Below are positions 44,809 through 59,152 of a DNA stretch of 64,000 nt, one piece after another. Positions within the stretch are counted from its first letter, which is position 1; the number at the start of each line of letters is the position of its first letter. Source of the DNA: RYN-230 sp963717125 (lineage in GTDB: Bacteria > Actinomycetota > Actinomycetes > Streptosporangiales > Streptosporangiaceae); assembly GCA_963717125.1 (NCBI GenBank), contig CAVQVG010000008.1, positions 248,001-312,000 on the forward strand, in the 5' to 3' direction. The notes below the pieces were generated by a model that saw only the letters and a program-made list of their open reading frames with translations, was not told the DNA's origin and did not search any database. The translations under genes and the position numbers were made by a program.

Positions 44809-45809
44809 ACCCCGCCGGCCAGGACGAAATACTTGGCCGGGAGCAGGCGGAACGTGGGCGGGATCGGGGCGCGCCGGACGGCGGCGTGCAGCGCGGCCAG
44901 GTTGGCCGGGGTCGGCGGCAGGAAACGGAAATCCGTGACGAACTGCTGGCCCCGGCTGGGCCCGGACAGGAACGTCGTGCTCCTCCGGACCGGCAGGTAG
45001 GTCGAGGGATTGACCCACACCGTGTCGCGGTATCCCATGCCCCGTGGCTGGGAGACCAGGGTCATGGCGTCCACGCCGTCCACCCACTGCCGCCCGCGCA
45101 GGGAGTACAGCCCGCAGGACAGCGCCTTGGAGATGGTGGCCCGCCAGCCCGGGAACGCGGATGGGATGGTCTGACAGCTCAGCCCGGGTGCCCGGCCCGG
45201 TACGCCGGTGAAGACGGTGCGCCAGCGGACGTGCACGGGGTACGCCGCCCCGTAGTTCCCCAGCACCTGCTTTCCGGAGCGCAGGGTGATGGGGCCGTTG
45301 GCGTTGACGAAGACCAGCTGCCCTGCGGCGGAGAAGCCTTCCTGCAAGTACAGATCGTGATACTGCCAGGACGTCATGTACTGCGCGGTCACTGCGGCGT
45401 GCGCACCCGGCAGCCGCTGGGTCGGGCTCGGGTACGGGGTAGCGGCCCCCTGCGGGCCCACCACGGTCAGCCCGAACGGCGTGTTGCGGCCGCTGATCCG
45501 GATCACCTGAATGGCCTTGCCCTGCTCGGCTGCGGCGGCTAGCGCCCGCTCGGTCCGGGTGACCACGTCGGCGATGGTCTGGGTGCGCACCGGCGCGTTG
45601 CTGGGCTTGTTACCGGTGGCGGCCAGGCTGACCGTGACGGCGGCGGCCGCGGCGGCCACCGCGGTGCCGGCCGCGATGGCGGCCCGCATCCTGATCCGGC
45701 GCTGCCGGTTGTGCCCCTGGGCCCGGCCGACCAGCCCGTCCGGCACGCTGGCGTCGGCCGTCAGCCGGTCCAGGCCCTCCCGGAGCAGGTCTTGCAGATC
45801 AGTGCTCAT
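44805..45809 (-). CDS. Membrane-anchored partner of the SigE-type sigma factor (anti-sigma-like)
   Basis: This is a 334-residue protein with a cytoplasmic head of about 43 residues (MSTDLQDLLREGLDRLT), one membrane helix (about 44-64) and an outer domain containing two clear cysteines (LSCQT, LSCGLY). The head is typical of the CU044_5270-type proteins paired with SigE-family sigma factors. Its ATG overlaps the sigma gene stop (ATGA). Control of the sigma factor is inferred from pairing and topology, not from a zinc motif, which is absent. Confidence 0.8.
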   Translation of the reverse strand: MSTDLQDLLREGLDRLTADASVPDGLVGRAQGHNRQRRIRMRAAIAAGTAVAAAAAAVTVSLAATGNKPSNAPVRTQTIADVVTRTERALAAAAEQGKAIQVIRISGRNTPFGLTVVGPQGAATPYPSPTQRLPGAHAAVTAQYMTSWQYHDLYLQEGFSAAGQLVFVNANGPITLRSGKQVLGNYGAAYPVHVRWRTVFTGVPGRAPGLSCQTIPSAFPGWRATISKALSCGLYSLRGRQWVDGVDAMTLVSQPRGMGYRDTVWVNPSTYLPVRRSTTFLSGPSRGQQFVTDFRFLPPTPANLAALHAAVRRAPIPPTFRLLPAKYFVLAGGV

Positions 45810-46348
45810 GACGTTCCCTCCGCCAGCTTGTAGCCCAGGTCGGCGTTCGTTCCGGCCAGTTCCCGTAGCTGCCGCAGCCCCCGTGACGCGGCCGACTTGA
45901 CCGTTCCTTCCGAACAGCCGAGCAGCACGGCGGTCTCCGCCTCGGTGCGCTGCTCCCAGTACCGCAACACGATCACCGCGCGCTGCCGCGGCGGCAGCTG
46001 GCGCAGCAGCCGGACCAGCGCGTCGCGCAGGTCGACCTCGTCGGCGCCGCCGCCGGCCCGCGCGTCGGCCTGCGCGCTGGCCTGGGCGCGCAGCAGCGGC
46101 AGCCGGTGCCGCCACCGGCCGCGGCGCCGCCAGCCGTCCGCGGCCAGGTTGTACAGGACCTGGCGGAGATAGCCCTCGGCGTCGCGGTCCACCTGACGGG
46201 GTTTCCTGAGCACTCGCTCCAGGGCGGCCTGCAGCAGGTCTTCGCCCGCTTCCCGGCCGCCGGCCAGCGCGATGGCCACCCGCATCAGCTGGGTGCCGCG
46301 CTCGGCGAGCAGCCGCTCCAGGTCGGGTCCGGTCGGCGTGCCGGCCAT
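45806..46348 (-). CDS. SigE-family ECF RNA polymerase sigma factor
   Basis: This 180-residue extracytoplasmic-function sigma factor has region 2 around AGEDLLQAALERVL and region 4 with LPPRQRAVIVLRYWEQRTEAETAVLLGCSEGTVKSAASRGLRQL. The SigE family of actinomycetes has this exact layout. GAGGAGG precedes the ATG. It is coupled to its probable membrane regulator downstream. Target promoters cannot be named. Confidence 0.93.
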   Translation of the reverse strand: MAGTPTGPDLERLLAERGTQLMRVAIALAGGREAGEDLLQAALERVLRKPRQVDRDAEGYLRQVLYNLAADGWRRRGRWRHRLPLLRAQASAQADARAGGGADEVDLRDALVRLLRQLPPRQRAVIVLRYWEQRTEAETAVLLGCSEGTVKSAASRGLRQLRELAGTNADLGYKLAEGTS

Positions 46349-46426
46349 CCCACCGCCTCCTCTGTCGCCTGCTCATGACGAACGGGCCGCGCCCGGGGTT
46401 GCCTCGGTACCGGCCCGGATCGCTGG

Positions 46427-47434
46427 CTAGTCCGGTCCGGACGCCGCGACCAGGGCGTCGCCCACCGCGGTACGCCGGTAGAGCACGGAGCGGCCGGATC
46501 GCGCCCGGGTCAGCAGGCCGGCCCGGCGCAACACGGCGAGGTGGCCGCCCAGGCCGCCGAGGGACTGGCCCAGGATGGCCGCCAGCTGGGTGGTGCTGGC
46601 CGGCTCGTCCAGGGCGCGGAGGATGGCGGCGCGCGAGCCGCCGAGCAGCGGCCCGAGCGCGCCGCCGGCCGCCGCGCCGTCCGGCGGGGCGGTTTCCCAC
46701 AGGGCGGCGACCCCCCGCGCCGGGTAGATCAGGGCCGGCGGCCAGGGCGGGTCGAGGCTCAGCGCGAGCCGGGGCCAGACGAATACCGACGGCACGAACA
46801 GCAGTCCCCGCCCGGCCAGGGCCGCGTCCTGCTGGCCGGGCCAGCGGGTGAGCTCGATCCGCCCCGGCTGCCATTTCAGCTGCGGGTGCAGCCCGGTCAG
46901 CGCGGCCGCCCAGCCCTTCGAGGTGAGCTGCCCGGCGCGGTGAATCACGTCGCGTTCCAGGATCGCCCGCAGCGTGGGCCACTCCGGCTCGAGCAGCGCC
47001 TGCCAGGCGGCGGCCAGGATGTCCGCGCAGTACTCCGCGGCCTGGCCGCCGGTCAGGATGGCGCGCACCCGGGTCCCGATGTCCGGCTGCTGGCTGAGCG
47101 CTTCGGCGACCTCACGACGTACCTCGTCGATGGGCGTGGCCCTGACCTGGGCGAGCAGGTCGTCGATGGTGGTGGACACGTTAGCGGGCACGGGGGAGAG
47201 GAAGTCGGCGCCCCAGTTCGGCGGCTGCAGCGCGTGCAGCACGGCTACGTCCACGTCGCGGGCCAGCTGGTGGTAGCGGTCCCGGACGCGGATCAGCCAG
47301 GGCCGCAGCGCGGCCGCGTCCCGCGACGGCGGGCGGGCCAGCACGCGCAGCGCCTGGGTCAGCTCCCACAGCGGCGAGATGGCGAAGCGGCTGGTCATCA
47401 CGTCCTCGCGAGCCACCTCGATGCGCAGCGTCAT
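46427..47434 (-). CDS. DUF5937/ArsR-type winged-helix regulator
   Basis: This 335-residue protein has a long N-terminal DUF5937-like ligand domain and a C-terminal ArsR-type winged helix (GSRAAILRALDEPASTTQLAAILGQSLGGLGGHLAVLRRAGLLTRARSGRSVLYRRT). The ATG at 47434 (MTLRIEVA) begins the family-like sequence; 14 codons further upstream are open. It is divergent from the MFS gene with about 100 bp between, the usual layout for a repressor of a transporter. No metal-binding cysteine motif is seen. Confidence 0.88.
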   Translation of the reverse strand: MTLRIEVAREDVMTSRFAISPLWELTQALRVLARPPSRDAAALRPWLIRVRDRYHQLARDVDVAVLHALQPPNWGADFLSPVPANVSTTIDDLLAQVRATPIDEVRREVAEALSQQPDIGTRVRAILTGGQAAEYCADILAAAWQALLEPEWPTLRAILERDVIHRAGQLTSKGWAAALTGLHPQLKWQPGRIELTRWPGQQDAALAGRGLLFVPSVFVWPRLALSLDPPWPPALIYPARGVAALWETAPPDGAAAGGALGPLLGGSRAAILRALDEPASTTQLAAILGQSLGGLGGHLAVLRRAGLLTRARSGRSVLYRRTAVGDALVAASGPD

Positions 47435-47533
47435 GACGGCATCCGTTCCCGGGCGGCCCGGGCGGGCCTGCCGCACGTTTCGGCCTGGAACGAAAGACTA
47501 CTGTCCGGCTGCCGTGCTCCCGACGATGGCGGT

Positions 47534-48820
47534 ATGACCACCACGGCCCCCGCGCCCACCGCGCGCACGACGTACCGGTCGGTGTTCGCCGTCGGGCAGT
47601 TCCGCGTCCTGTGCGCGAGCATGTTCCTGTACGTCCTTGGTTTCGAGTTCGAGATCGTCGGCCTGTCCGTCCTCGTGTACGCGCAGACCCGGTCGGCGTT
47701 CCTCGCCGCGCTCGCGTTCGGCATGGGCTTCGGGCCCCAGGTGATCGGCGGCGCGCTGTTCGGCTCGCTCGCTGACCGGTTGCCGCCCCGGGTCGTCATC
47801 ACCGGCGGAATGCTGCTCCGCGCGGTGCCAGGATTGCTGATCGGGCTGGCGCCGGGGATGCCGGTCCCGGTGATGCTGGTCCTGGTGGCGCTGGCGGCGA
47901 CGGTCGCGCCGGTGTTCAGCGGGGCCGTCTCCCGGCTGCTTCCTGACGTGCTCAACGGCGACCTGTACGTCCTCGGCCGGTCGGTGCTCAGCCTGACCGG
48001 GGCCGGCACGCAGATCGTCGGCCTCGGCGCGGCCGGCGTCATCCTCACCGTACTGCCAGCGCGCTGGCTGCTGCTGAGCGCCGGCTGCGCACTGGTCCTG
48101 GCCGCGTTCGCGCGTCTCGGCCTGCGGCCTGCCGCGTCAGCTGACGCCTGGTCAGATGCTGCCGCATCAGCCGGCCCGGCGCCGGCCAGCCGGGGGACGG
48201 TGCGCGCCACCATGGCCGGCAACGCCGCGCTGCTGGCCGACCGTCGGGTGCGGGGTCTGCTGCTCGCGCAGTGGCTGCCCGGCATGTTCCTAGCCGGCGC
48301 GGAGTCGCTCATCGTTCCGTACACCGAGTCGCTGGGTCACCCGGCCGCGGCGGCCAGCCCGCTGCTCGCGGCTGCGCCGGCCGGCATGCTCGCTGGTGAT
48401 GTGATCATCGGCCGGTTCTGCCGTCCCGCGATGCGGCAGCGGCTGGTCCTGCCGCTGGCCATGGCCACCGGGGCACCGCTGCTGGCCCTGGCGCTGCACC
48501 CGCCCTGGCTGGTCTTGGCCGCGGCCCTGTTCGGCTGCGGGTTCGGGTGCGGCTACCAGCTCGGCATCCAGCAGGCGTTCCTGGACAGCCTGCCGCCGGG
48601 CCTGCGCGGGCAGGGCTTCGGCCTCCTCTCGACCGGGCTGATGGGCGGGCAGGGGCTGACGCCGCCGCTGGCCGGGGCGGTGGCCGCGGTGGCCGGGCCC
48701 GCCGCCGCGATGGCCGCGGCCGGGGCGGCCACCGTGCTGGCGGCGTGCAGCCTGCGCCGCTCGCTGGCTGGCCGCCAGCTCGCCGCCGGGCCCAGCTCGT
48801 CCGGGCAGGCCCGGACCTAA
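47534..48820 (+). CDS. MFS transporter, probable exporter
   Basis: This is a 428-residue major-facilitator protein with about 12 hydrophobic helices and the loop motif GSLADRLPPRVV between helices 2 and 3. The second half is shorter in loops and very Ala-rich. It is probably controlled by the divergent ArsR-type gene. The substrate is unknown; a drug or metabolite exporter is typical for this pair. The last codons fall in a sequence duplicated just after the gene (48790-48860). Confidence 0.88.
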   Translation: MTTTAPAPTARTTYRSVFAVGQFRVLCASMFLYVLGFEFEIVGLSVLVYAQTRSAFLAALAFGMGFGPQVIGGALFGSLADRLPPRVVITGGMLLRAVPGLLIGLAPGMPVPVMLVLVALAATVAPVFSGAVSRLLPDVLNGDLYVLGRSVLSLTGAGTQIVGLGAAGVILTVLPARWLLLSAGCALVLAAFARLGLRPAASADAWSDAAASAGPAPASRGTVRATMAGNAALLADRRVRGLLLAQWLPGMFLAGAESLIVPYTESLGHPAAAASPLLAAAPAGMLAGDVIIGRFCRPAMRQRLVLPLAMATGAPLLALALHPPWLVLAAALFGCGFGCGYQLGIQQAFLDSLPPGLRGQGFGLLSTGLMGGQGLTPPLAGAVAAVAGPAAAMAAAGAATVLAACSLRRSLAGRQLAAGPSSSGQART

Positions 48821-48862
48821 GTGTCCGGACCCAGCTCGGCCGGCCAGGCCCGGACCTAGGTT
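48785..48862. repeat. Imperfect tandem duplication at the end of the MFS gene
   Basis: A block of about 40 bp starting CCCAGCTCG and holding CAGGCCCGGACCTA occurs twice in tandem. The first copy codes for the end of the MFS protein; the second lies just downstream. Confidence 0.65.
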
Positions 48863-48887
48863 GCCGCGGACACTGGTCCGGTGGCGG

Positions 48888-49349
48888 TCAGCAGCCCACC
48901 GGGGGGCCGGGTGCGCAGATCGCCCGGACCACCTTCCCGCCGGCCTGCGGCGTGGCGTACGTGTCCCAGTACCTGGCCAGGCCCTGCACGAGCAGCAGGC
49001 CGCGGCCGCTTTCGGCCAGCTCATCCGGATCGGCCACGACAGGAAGCTGTGGGTTCGCATCCCAGACCACAATGCCGACCCGAGCCCCATCCGTGAGCAG
49101 CCACAGCCGTACCGGGGCAGCCGAGGCCACAGACTGGGACGCCGCGATGGCGTTGGTTACCAGTTCGCTCACCACGAGTTCGGCCTGCTCACTCAGTCCC
49201 GTCAGGCCCCATTCGGCCAGCAGCAGGCGGGTGTGCCGCCGCGCGCACGGCACCGCGGCTGGAACCGCATCTAACTCCGTGCCGTCACGCAACGGCCAGT
49301 CGAGGCCGGCTAAGGCGGCGGGCGTCTCCAGGCTCGCAGGGCCAGTCAT
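48888..49349 (-). CDS. Anti-sigma-like ATP-binding protein (HATPase_c_2)
   Basis: This is a 153-residue histidine-kinase-like ATPase domain alone. ELVVSELVTNAIAAS is the N-box, VGIVVWDANPQ the G1-like box and ESGRGLLLVQGLARYW the G2 box. Proteins of this type sit beside XRE/DUF397 pairs in actinomycetes (AbaA/RsbW-like). The Mg-binding N-box Asn is intact, so it may bind ATP. GAAAGG precedes the ATG at 49349. It is divergent from the XRE gene at 49523. Confidence 0.88.
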   Translation of the reverse strand: MTGPASLETPAALAGLDWPLRDGTELDAVPAAVPCARRHTRLLLAEWGLTGLSEQAELVVSELVTNAIAASQSVASAAPVRLWLLTDGARVGIVVWDANPQLPVVADPDELAESGRGLLLVQGLARYWDTYATPQAGGKVVRAICAPGPPVGC

Positions 49350-49522
49350 TACGGCCTTTCGTCGGGTTTGGCTGACCACGCCGGACACGGCCGGGTTCGG
49401 CCGTAGGCTCCGCGTCTTGATGCGCCCAGGTGCGTACAATGATCAATAATCGTGCAATTTCTACCTAGGTGCAACAGCGTCGGGGAGATTTTGCGCGGCT
49501 GCCTCAGGAGGGGTAACCCCAC

Positions 49523-50402
49523 ATGCCCGCATCGCCAAGCCTGCGCCGTCGGCGACTCGCGGCCGAGTTGCGGCGACTGCGCGATCAGTCGGGCCTGTCC
49601 ACCACGGAGGCGGCCAAGAAACTGGGCTGGCAGCCGTCGCGGATCTCCCGTATCGAGACCCGCCAGTCCGGGATCACCGCCCCGGACCTGCGGAAGCTCC
49701 TGAACGAGTACGGCGTGGACGACACCGCATACCGCGCCTCCCTGGCCGAGCTGGCCCGGCGGGTGAACGAGCGCGGCTGGTGGCAGAAGTATGCGGGCCT
49801 GATCGGGAGCGAGTACGCCGACCTGATCGGCCTGGAGGCAGAGGCCCGGACCATCCGCACCTACCAGCAGGAACTGGTGCCGGGATTGCTCCAGACGCCG
49901 GACTACGCCCGCGCGGTGATCCGGGCCAGCCTGGCCGACCGATACCCGCGAGGAGGTCGGCCGCCGGGCCGAGATCCGGACGGAGCGGCAAGAAGTCCTG
50001 ACCCGCGCGGACCCACCGCCGCCCCGGTTCAGCGTGGTGCTCAGCGAAGGCGTCGTGCGGCGGCCCGTCGGCGGCTACGACGTCATGCGCGAGCAGCTCG
50101 AATACCTGATGCAGCCGCGCGACCGGGCCAACGTCACCGTCCAGGTGCTGCCGTTCGACGCGGGCGTGCACCCGTCCATGGTCGGGCCGTTCACGGCGAT
50201 GACCTTTCCTGACCCGGACGATCTCGGCGTGGTCAACGTGGAGAACGCGGCCGGCGCCCTGTTCCTCGAAGAACCCGCCGAGCTCCGGATCTACGAGGAG
50301 CTGTGGAGCACGCTGCAGGCCAACGCCCTGTCCGCTGACGACTCGCAGGCTTTTCTGAAAAGTACCTCGTTCGGGTACCGGATAAAGGAGGGGATGAAGT
50401 GA
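49523..50402 (+). CDS. XRE regulator with DUF5753 domain (WhiJ-like; one frame break)
   Basis: The N-terminal helix-turn-helix (LAAELRRLRDQSGLSTTEAAKKLGWQPSRISRIETRQSG) and the start of DUF5753 (QELVPGLLQTPDYARAVIRASLAD) lie in one frame. From about 49941 the family sequence goes on in another frame (TREEVGRRAEIRTERQEVL... RRPVGGYDVMREQLEYL) to the stop at 50402. Removing one C near 49939 joins both. The full protein would be about 292 residues, the usual length. It is either a pseudogene or a base error. It overlaps the DUF397 gene by four bases, the normal pairing in which the small protein modulates the regulator. Confidence 0.82.
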
Positions 50403-50614
50403 TTAACCTGAGGAAAGCGGATCTCGCCGCGGTGAGCTGGCGCAAGAGCAGTTACAGCGGCGGGGCACAGGATTGCGTCGAAGTCACCACTGACCGGCCC
50501 GGCGCCGTTGGCGTCCGGGACTCCAAGGACCGTGCCGGGTCAGTGCTGAACTTCAGCCCTGGTGTGTGGCGTGCCTTCATCGCCGGCGTCAAGAACGGCG
50601 AGTACACCCCGTAG
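50399..50614 (+). CDS. DUF397 protein (BldB-like family)
   Basis: This 71-residue protein shows the family line AVSWRKSSYSGGAQDCVEV, then GAVGVRDSKD and FSPGVWRAFIAGVKNGEY. DUF397 proteins partner with XRE/DUF5753 regulators in developmental and antibiotic control. The GTG start overlaps the preceding stop (GTGA). Confidence 0.95.
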   Translation: MINLRKADLAAVSWRKSSYSGGAQDCVEVTTDRPGAVGVRDSKDRAGSVLNFSPGVWRAFIAGVKNGEYTP

Positions 50615-50680
50615 CGGTAACCCAGGCAACTCCACGAAGAGCCCTCGGCTCTTCATCTCACTGCAGGAAGTGGAAACGGG

Positions 50681-51484
50681 ATGCAGGACGACTTCCCCGA
50701 CATCGACACCAGAACGGCCAGCGGCGCCCGCATCTACGACTACATGTTAGGCGGAGCCGACAATTACGTGGTCGACCGCATCGCGGCCAATCAGGTCGAG
50801 GAGTTGCTGCCCGGCACCAAGGCCATGGCCCGCAACAACCGCCGCTTCCTGGAGCGCGTAGTGCGTTATCTCGCCGCGGACTGCGGTATCCGCCAGTTCA
50901 TCGACAACGGCTCGGGCCTGCCGACCCAGAACAACGTGCACCAGATCGCGCAGGGCCTCGTGCCCGGATCGCGGGTCGTCTACGTGGACAAGGACCCGGT
51001 CGTACTGCGGCACCAGAAGGTCAACGCGCTCGCGGAGAACGACGACACGGCGTTCCTCCTGGCCGATGCGCGCAGCGTGGACGAGGTCCTGAGCCATCCG
51101 GAAACCACCCGGCTGCTGAACTTCGACGAGCCGGTCGCCGCGCTGTACCTGTCCTTCCTGCACTTCATTCCCGATGAAGACGATCCATGGGAAATGGTCC
51201 GCCGCATGATGGGCCGGCTCGCGCCAGGAAGTTACCTGGTGATTTCCACCGTCACTTCCGATGATGTTGGGCTGCGGGAGACCATGACCGACCTGGGGCG
51301 CAGCACCATCAGTGGCAACTATGGCGGGGTACGCACCCAACGGAAGGTGCGGGCCTTCTTCGATGGTCTGGAGCTCGTCGAACCCGGCCTGGTGAACATC
51401 GCCACGTGGCGTCCGGACGGCCGGGAAGAAGAGCAGAGCGAGCAGTGGATCATGTTCGGTGGTGTCGGCCGCAAGCCGGCCTGA
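50681..51484 (+). CDS. SAM-dependent methyltransferase, SAV2177/DUF574 family
   Basis: This 267-residue Rossmann-fold protein has ARIYDYMLGGADNYVVDR at the N-terminus and FIDNGSGLPTQNNVHQIAQ with VVYVDKDPVVLRHQ, which are the SAM-binding and family-defining lines. Actinomycetes carry many paralogues, often near XRE/DUF397 genes as here. The methyl acceptor is unknown. Confidence 0.94.
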   Translation: MQDDFPDIDTRTASGARIYDYMLGGADNYVVDRIAANQVEELLPGTKAMARNNRRFLERVVRYLAADCGIRQFIDNGSGLPTQNNVHQIAQGLVPGSRVVYVDKDPVVLRHQKVNALAENDDTAFLLADARSVDEVLSHPETTRLLNFDEPVAALYLSFLHFIPDEDDPWEMVRRMMGRLAPGSYLVISTVTSDDVGLRETMTDLGRSTISGNYGGVRTQRKVRAFFDGLELVEPGLVNIATWRPDGREEEQSEQWIMFGGVGRKPA

Positions 51485-51631
51485 TCACCCCCCCGGGTAC
51501 GCCCGGGGTAATGGGTGATTCGGCCGGGCCTCCTAGGGTGAAGGCATGCTGCATCCATGGCCTGGCTGCTTCGCCGTCCACTGCGGCTACCCGCCGGCCG
51601 CGCTCGCCTACCGGGCCGGGCTGGTCCGCCC

Positions 51632-52885
51632 GTGACCGGCAGCTACCCGCTGGGTCATGACATCCAGCTCGCTGACCTGGTCGGCCCGGGCCTGCACCAG
51701 GTGCTGGCCCGGCTGCGCGCGGCGGAGCCGGTGTCCTGGGTGCCGGTGCTCGACGGCTGGCTGGTGACCCGCTACGACCTGGCCGCGCGGGTGCTGCGGG
51801 ACAGCGCGACGTTCACCGTGGACGACCCGCGGTTTTCCACCGCACGGGTAGTCGGGCCGAGCATGCTCTCGCTGGACGGGGCCGCGCACGACCGGCACCG
51901 GCGGCCGTTCGGCGGCCCGTTCAGCCAGCCGGCGGTGCGGGACCGGCTGGCCGGGTTCGTCACCGCGGAGGCGGACCGGCTGGTCGCCGCCGTCCGCCCG
52001 GCCGGTCAGGCCGAACTGCGGCGCAGCGTGGCCGGGCCGCTGGCCGCCGTCGTGGTGGCCCGGATGCTCGGCCTCGGCGAGACCCCGCCGGAGGTGATCC
52101 TGGGCTGGTACGACGCGATCGTGGCCGCGGTCTCCGAGCTGGCCGGGGCGCCCGGGGCCGAGCCCGCGGCGGCAGGCTCAGCGGCGTTCGGCGAGCTGGC
52201 GGACAGCCTGCGCGGGGTCATTGCGGCCGGTGACCGGGGCGAGTCACTGCTGGCTGCGGCCGCCCGGGAGGCTGCCCAGCCTGGCGCGGGCGGCCAGCCT
52301 GGCGCGGGCGGCCAGCCTGGCGCGGGCGGCCAGTCCCGCGCGGGCGGGCTGAGTACCGGCGAAGCGGTATCCGACGCGGCGGTGCTGATGTTCGGCGGAA
52401 TCGAGACCACCGAGGGAATGATCACGAACGCGGCATGGCACCTGCTCAGCCACCCGGACCAGCTGCGGCTGGTCCGCGACGACCCGGGGCTGCTGCCCGG
52501 GGCCATCGAGGAGTCGCTGCGGCTGGAGCCGGCCGCGGCCGTCGTGGATCGTTACGCCACCCAGGACGTCCTGCTCGGCGACGCGGCGGTACGCCAGGGC
52601 GACCTGGTCACCGTGTCGCTGGCCGGCGCGGGCCGGGACCCGGCGGTATTCGCCGACCCGGACCGGTTCTCGGTCCGCCGGGAGAACGCGGGCCGGCACC
52701 TGGCCTTCGCCCGCGGCCCGCACTTCTGCCTGGGCGTGCACCTGGCCCGGCTGGAAGCCCGCGCCGCGCTCGGCGCGCTGCTGCAGCTGCCTGGGCTGCG
52801 GCTCGACCCGGATCAGCCCACCGCGCCGCAGGGCCTGGTGTTCCGCAAGCCGCCCGCCCTGCCGGTGCGCTGGGGCGCAGGGTGA
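51632..52885 (+). CDS. Cytochrome P450
   Basis: This is a P450 of about 417 residues. The haem loop is FARGPHFCLGVHLARLE, the K-helix is EESLR, and the I-helix stretch is MFGGIETTEGM, in which the usual acid-Thr pair reads Glu-Thr. An 18 bp unit repeated three times (52277-52330) inserts Gln-Pro-Gly-Ala-Gly-Gly between the G and I helices. The start is unsure: the GTG at 51632 fits the usual N-terminus, while the ATG at 51557 would add an Arg-rich leader. No ferredoxin gene is next to it. The substrate is unknown. Confidence 0.9.
   Translation: MTGSYPLGHDIQLADLVGPGLHQVLARLRAAEPVSWVPVLDGWLVTRYDLAARVLRDSATFTVDDPRFSTARVVGPSMLSLDGAAHDRHRRPFGGPFSQPAVRDRLAGFVTAEADRLVAAVRPAGQAELRRSVAGPLAAVVVARMLGLGETPPEVILGWYDAIVAAVSELAGAPGAEPAAAGSAAFGELADSLRGVIAAGDRGESLLAAAAREAAQPGAGGQPGAGGQPGAGGQSRAGGLSTGEAVSDAAVLMFGGIETTEGMITNAAWHLLSHPDQLRLVRDDPGLLPGAIEESLRLEPAAAVVDRYATQDVLLGDAAVRQGDLVTVSLAGAGRDPAVFADPDRFSVRRENAGRHLAFARGPHFCLGVHLARLEARAALGALLQLPGLRLDPDQPTAPQGLVFRKPPALPVRWGAG
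52277..52330 (+). repeat. 18 bp tandem repeat in the P450 gene
   Basis: CAGCCTGGCGCGGGCGGC occurs three times exactly, followed by a partial copy, all in frame. Confidence 0.92.
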
Positions 52886-52891
52886 TGATGC

Positions 52892-53797
52892 TCAGGAGAT
52901 CTGGTAGCTCACGTTGACGTCGCCGGCGTCCAGCCGCTGTACCGAGACCACCGATGTGGACGCGGGCTTGCTGAACTTGATCACGGTCTGGCCCTTGCTG
53001 CTGTCCACGTGCACCGAACTGTGCACCTGCCAGCCGCCGTCGAACACCCCGACCCGCAGGTGCGCGGAGGGCAGTTTCTGCAGCCCGTTGTCACAGGCGA
53101 AACCGATCTCCTTGGCGCTGCCGAACGGGATCGAGATCGGCGTGACGGCGTCCGCGCCGTTGACGAGGGTTCCGGTCTGCACTTCGTCCTCCTTCTGACG
53201 TGGGGGGGCTGGGTTGGCGAACTTCTTCAGTGCGGCCGTGTCCCCGTTGAACTCGTCCCGGTCCACGATCGTCGCGGCGTACTGGTGAAAGGCCCACGTT
53301 GTCCACGGCTGGGGGACGGTCGGGTGCCCGGCCGGGCTGGACGGGTCCGCGATCCACAGTGGGTGCCCACCCAGCCCCGCGCAGTTGCCCTCGCGGGCGA
53401 AGTCGATGAACGTGTAGATGATCGGGATGCGCCCAGTAGCCGCCCAGACTTCCGCGCACCAGTTCCGGGCGTACGCGGCGACCTGGGCCGGGGCCAGCCC
53501 GTCCGAGGTTTCCAGGTCGAGCGCCAGCAGGTCGCTGGGTTCCAGGCCCTGAGCGCGGACCACGGCCAGGAAAGCCCGGGCATCGTTGGCCGCGCCGTCG
53601 TTCGGATGGGCGAAGTGGTACGCGCCGCGGACGATGCCGATGGCTTTGATCTGCTGCCAGTTCCGGGCGAATTCCGGGTCGGTGATCGTCAACCCCTCGG
53701 TCGCCTTCGCGAAGGCAAAGGAGATCGAGCCCTGTTCCGCTGCCCAGTCGAACACCCCCTGGTAGCTCGACACGTCGATGCCCTGCGCATTGGCCAC
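52892..53797 (-). CDS. GH25-family lysozyme-like protein
   Basis: This 301-residue protein begins with a GH25 muramidase fold: QGIDVSSYQGVFDW, AFAKATEGLTITDPEF, GAYHFAHP, and the catalytic DLE in LLALDLETSDG. The last 95 residues form a separate domain (after a Pro/Lys linker at about 205) that looks beta-rich and carries no known binding motif. No signal peptide is visible, unlike most secreted muramidases, so it may leave by lysis or another route. The GTG at 53797 follows GGGAGG. Confidence 0.87.
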   Translation of the reverse strand: MANAQGIDVSSYQGVFDWAAEQGSISFAFAKATEGLTITDPEFARNWQQIKAIGIVRGAYHFAHPNDGAANDARAFLAVVRAQGLEPSDLLALDLETSDGLAPAQVAAYARNWCAEVWAATGRIPIIYTFIDFAREGNCAGLGGHPLWIADPSSPAGHPTVPQPWTTWAFHQYAATIVDRDEFNGDTAALKKFANPAPPRQKEDEVQTGTLVNGADAVTPISIPFGSAKEIGFACDNGLQKLPSAHLRVGVFDGGWQVHSSVHVDSSKGQTVIKFSKPASTSVVSVQRLDAGDVNVSYQIS

Positions 53798-53954
53798 CGC
53801 ATCCTCCCGTTCCGCGCCGCCCCTGCTGTGGCAAGAGTGCCTTCGGAGAATAGTGCCCCGGGCAGCCGCCACTGGCAGAAAACGCCGGGGACTCCTGCGA
53901 TCCCATTGCCGTCATGGGTAGTTTGCGGTCTCTGTCGGGACAGGGGATCGCCCG

Positions 53955-59033
<5,079 letters not shown>

Positions 59034-59152
59034 GTCTTCAATACTGCCTGGCGGTACCGACAGGATTGACCGCCCAGCGGGGCGGAACGTGCTCGTCGGT
59101 CATTACGTCGTGCTGGCCCTGATGCTGGGCCAGGCCGGCGAGTGCGTCCGGG

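Noticed and set aside
46541..47533. Long N-terminal extension of the MFS gene
   Set aside because: It runs antisense through the ArsR-type regulator; the MFS fold starts at the ATG at 47534.
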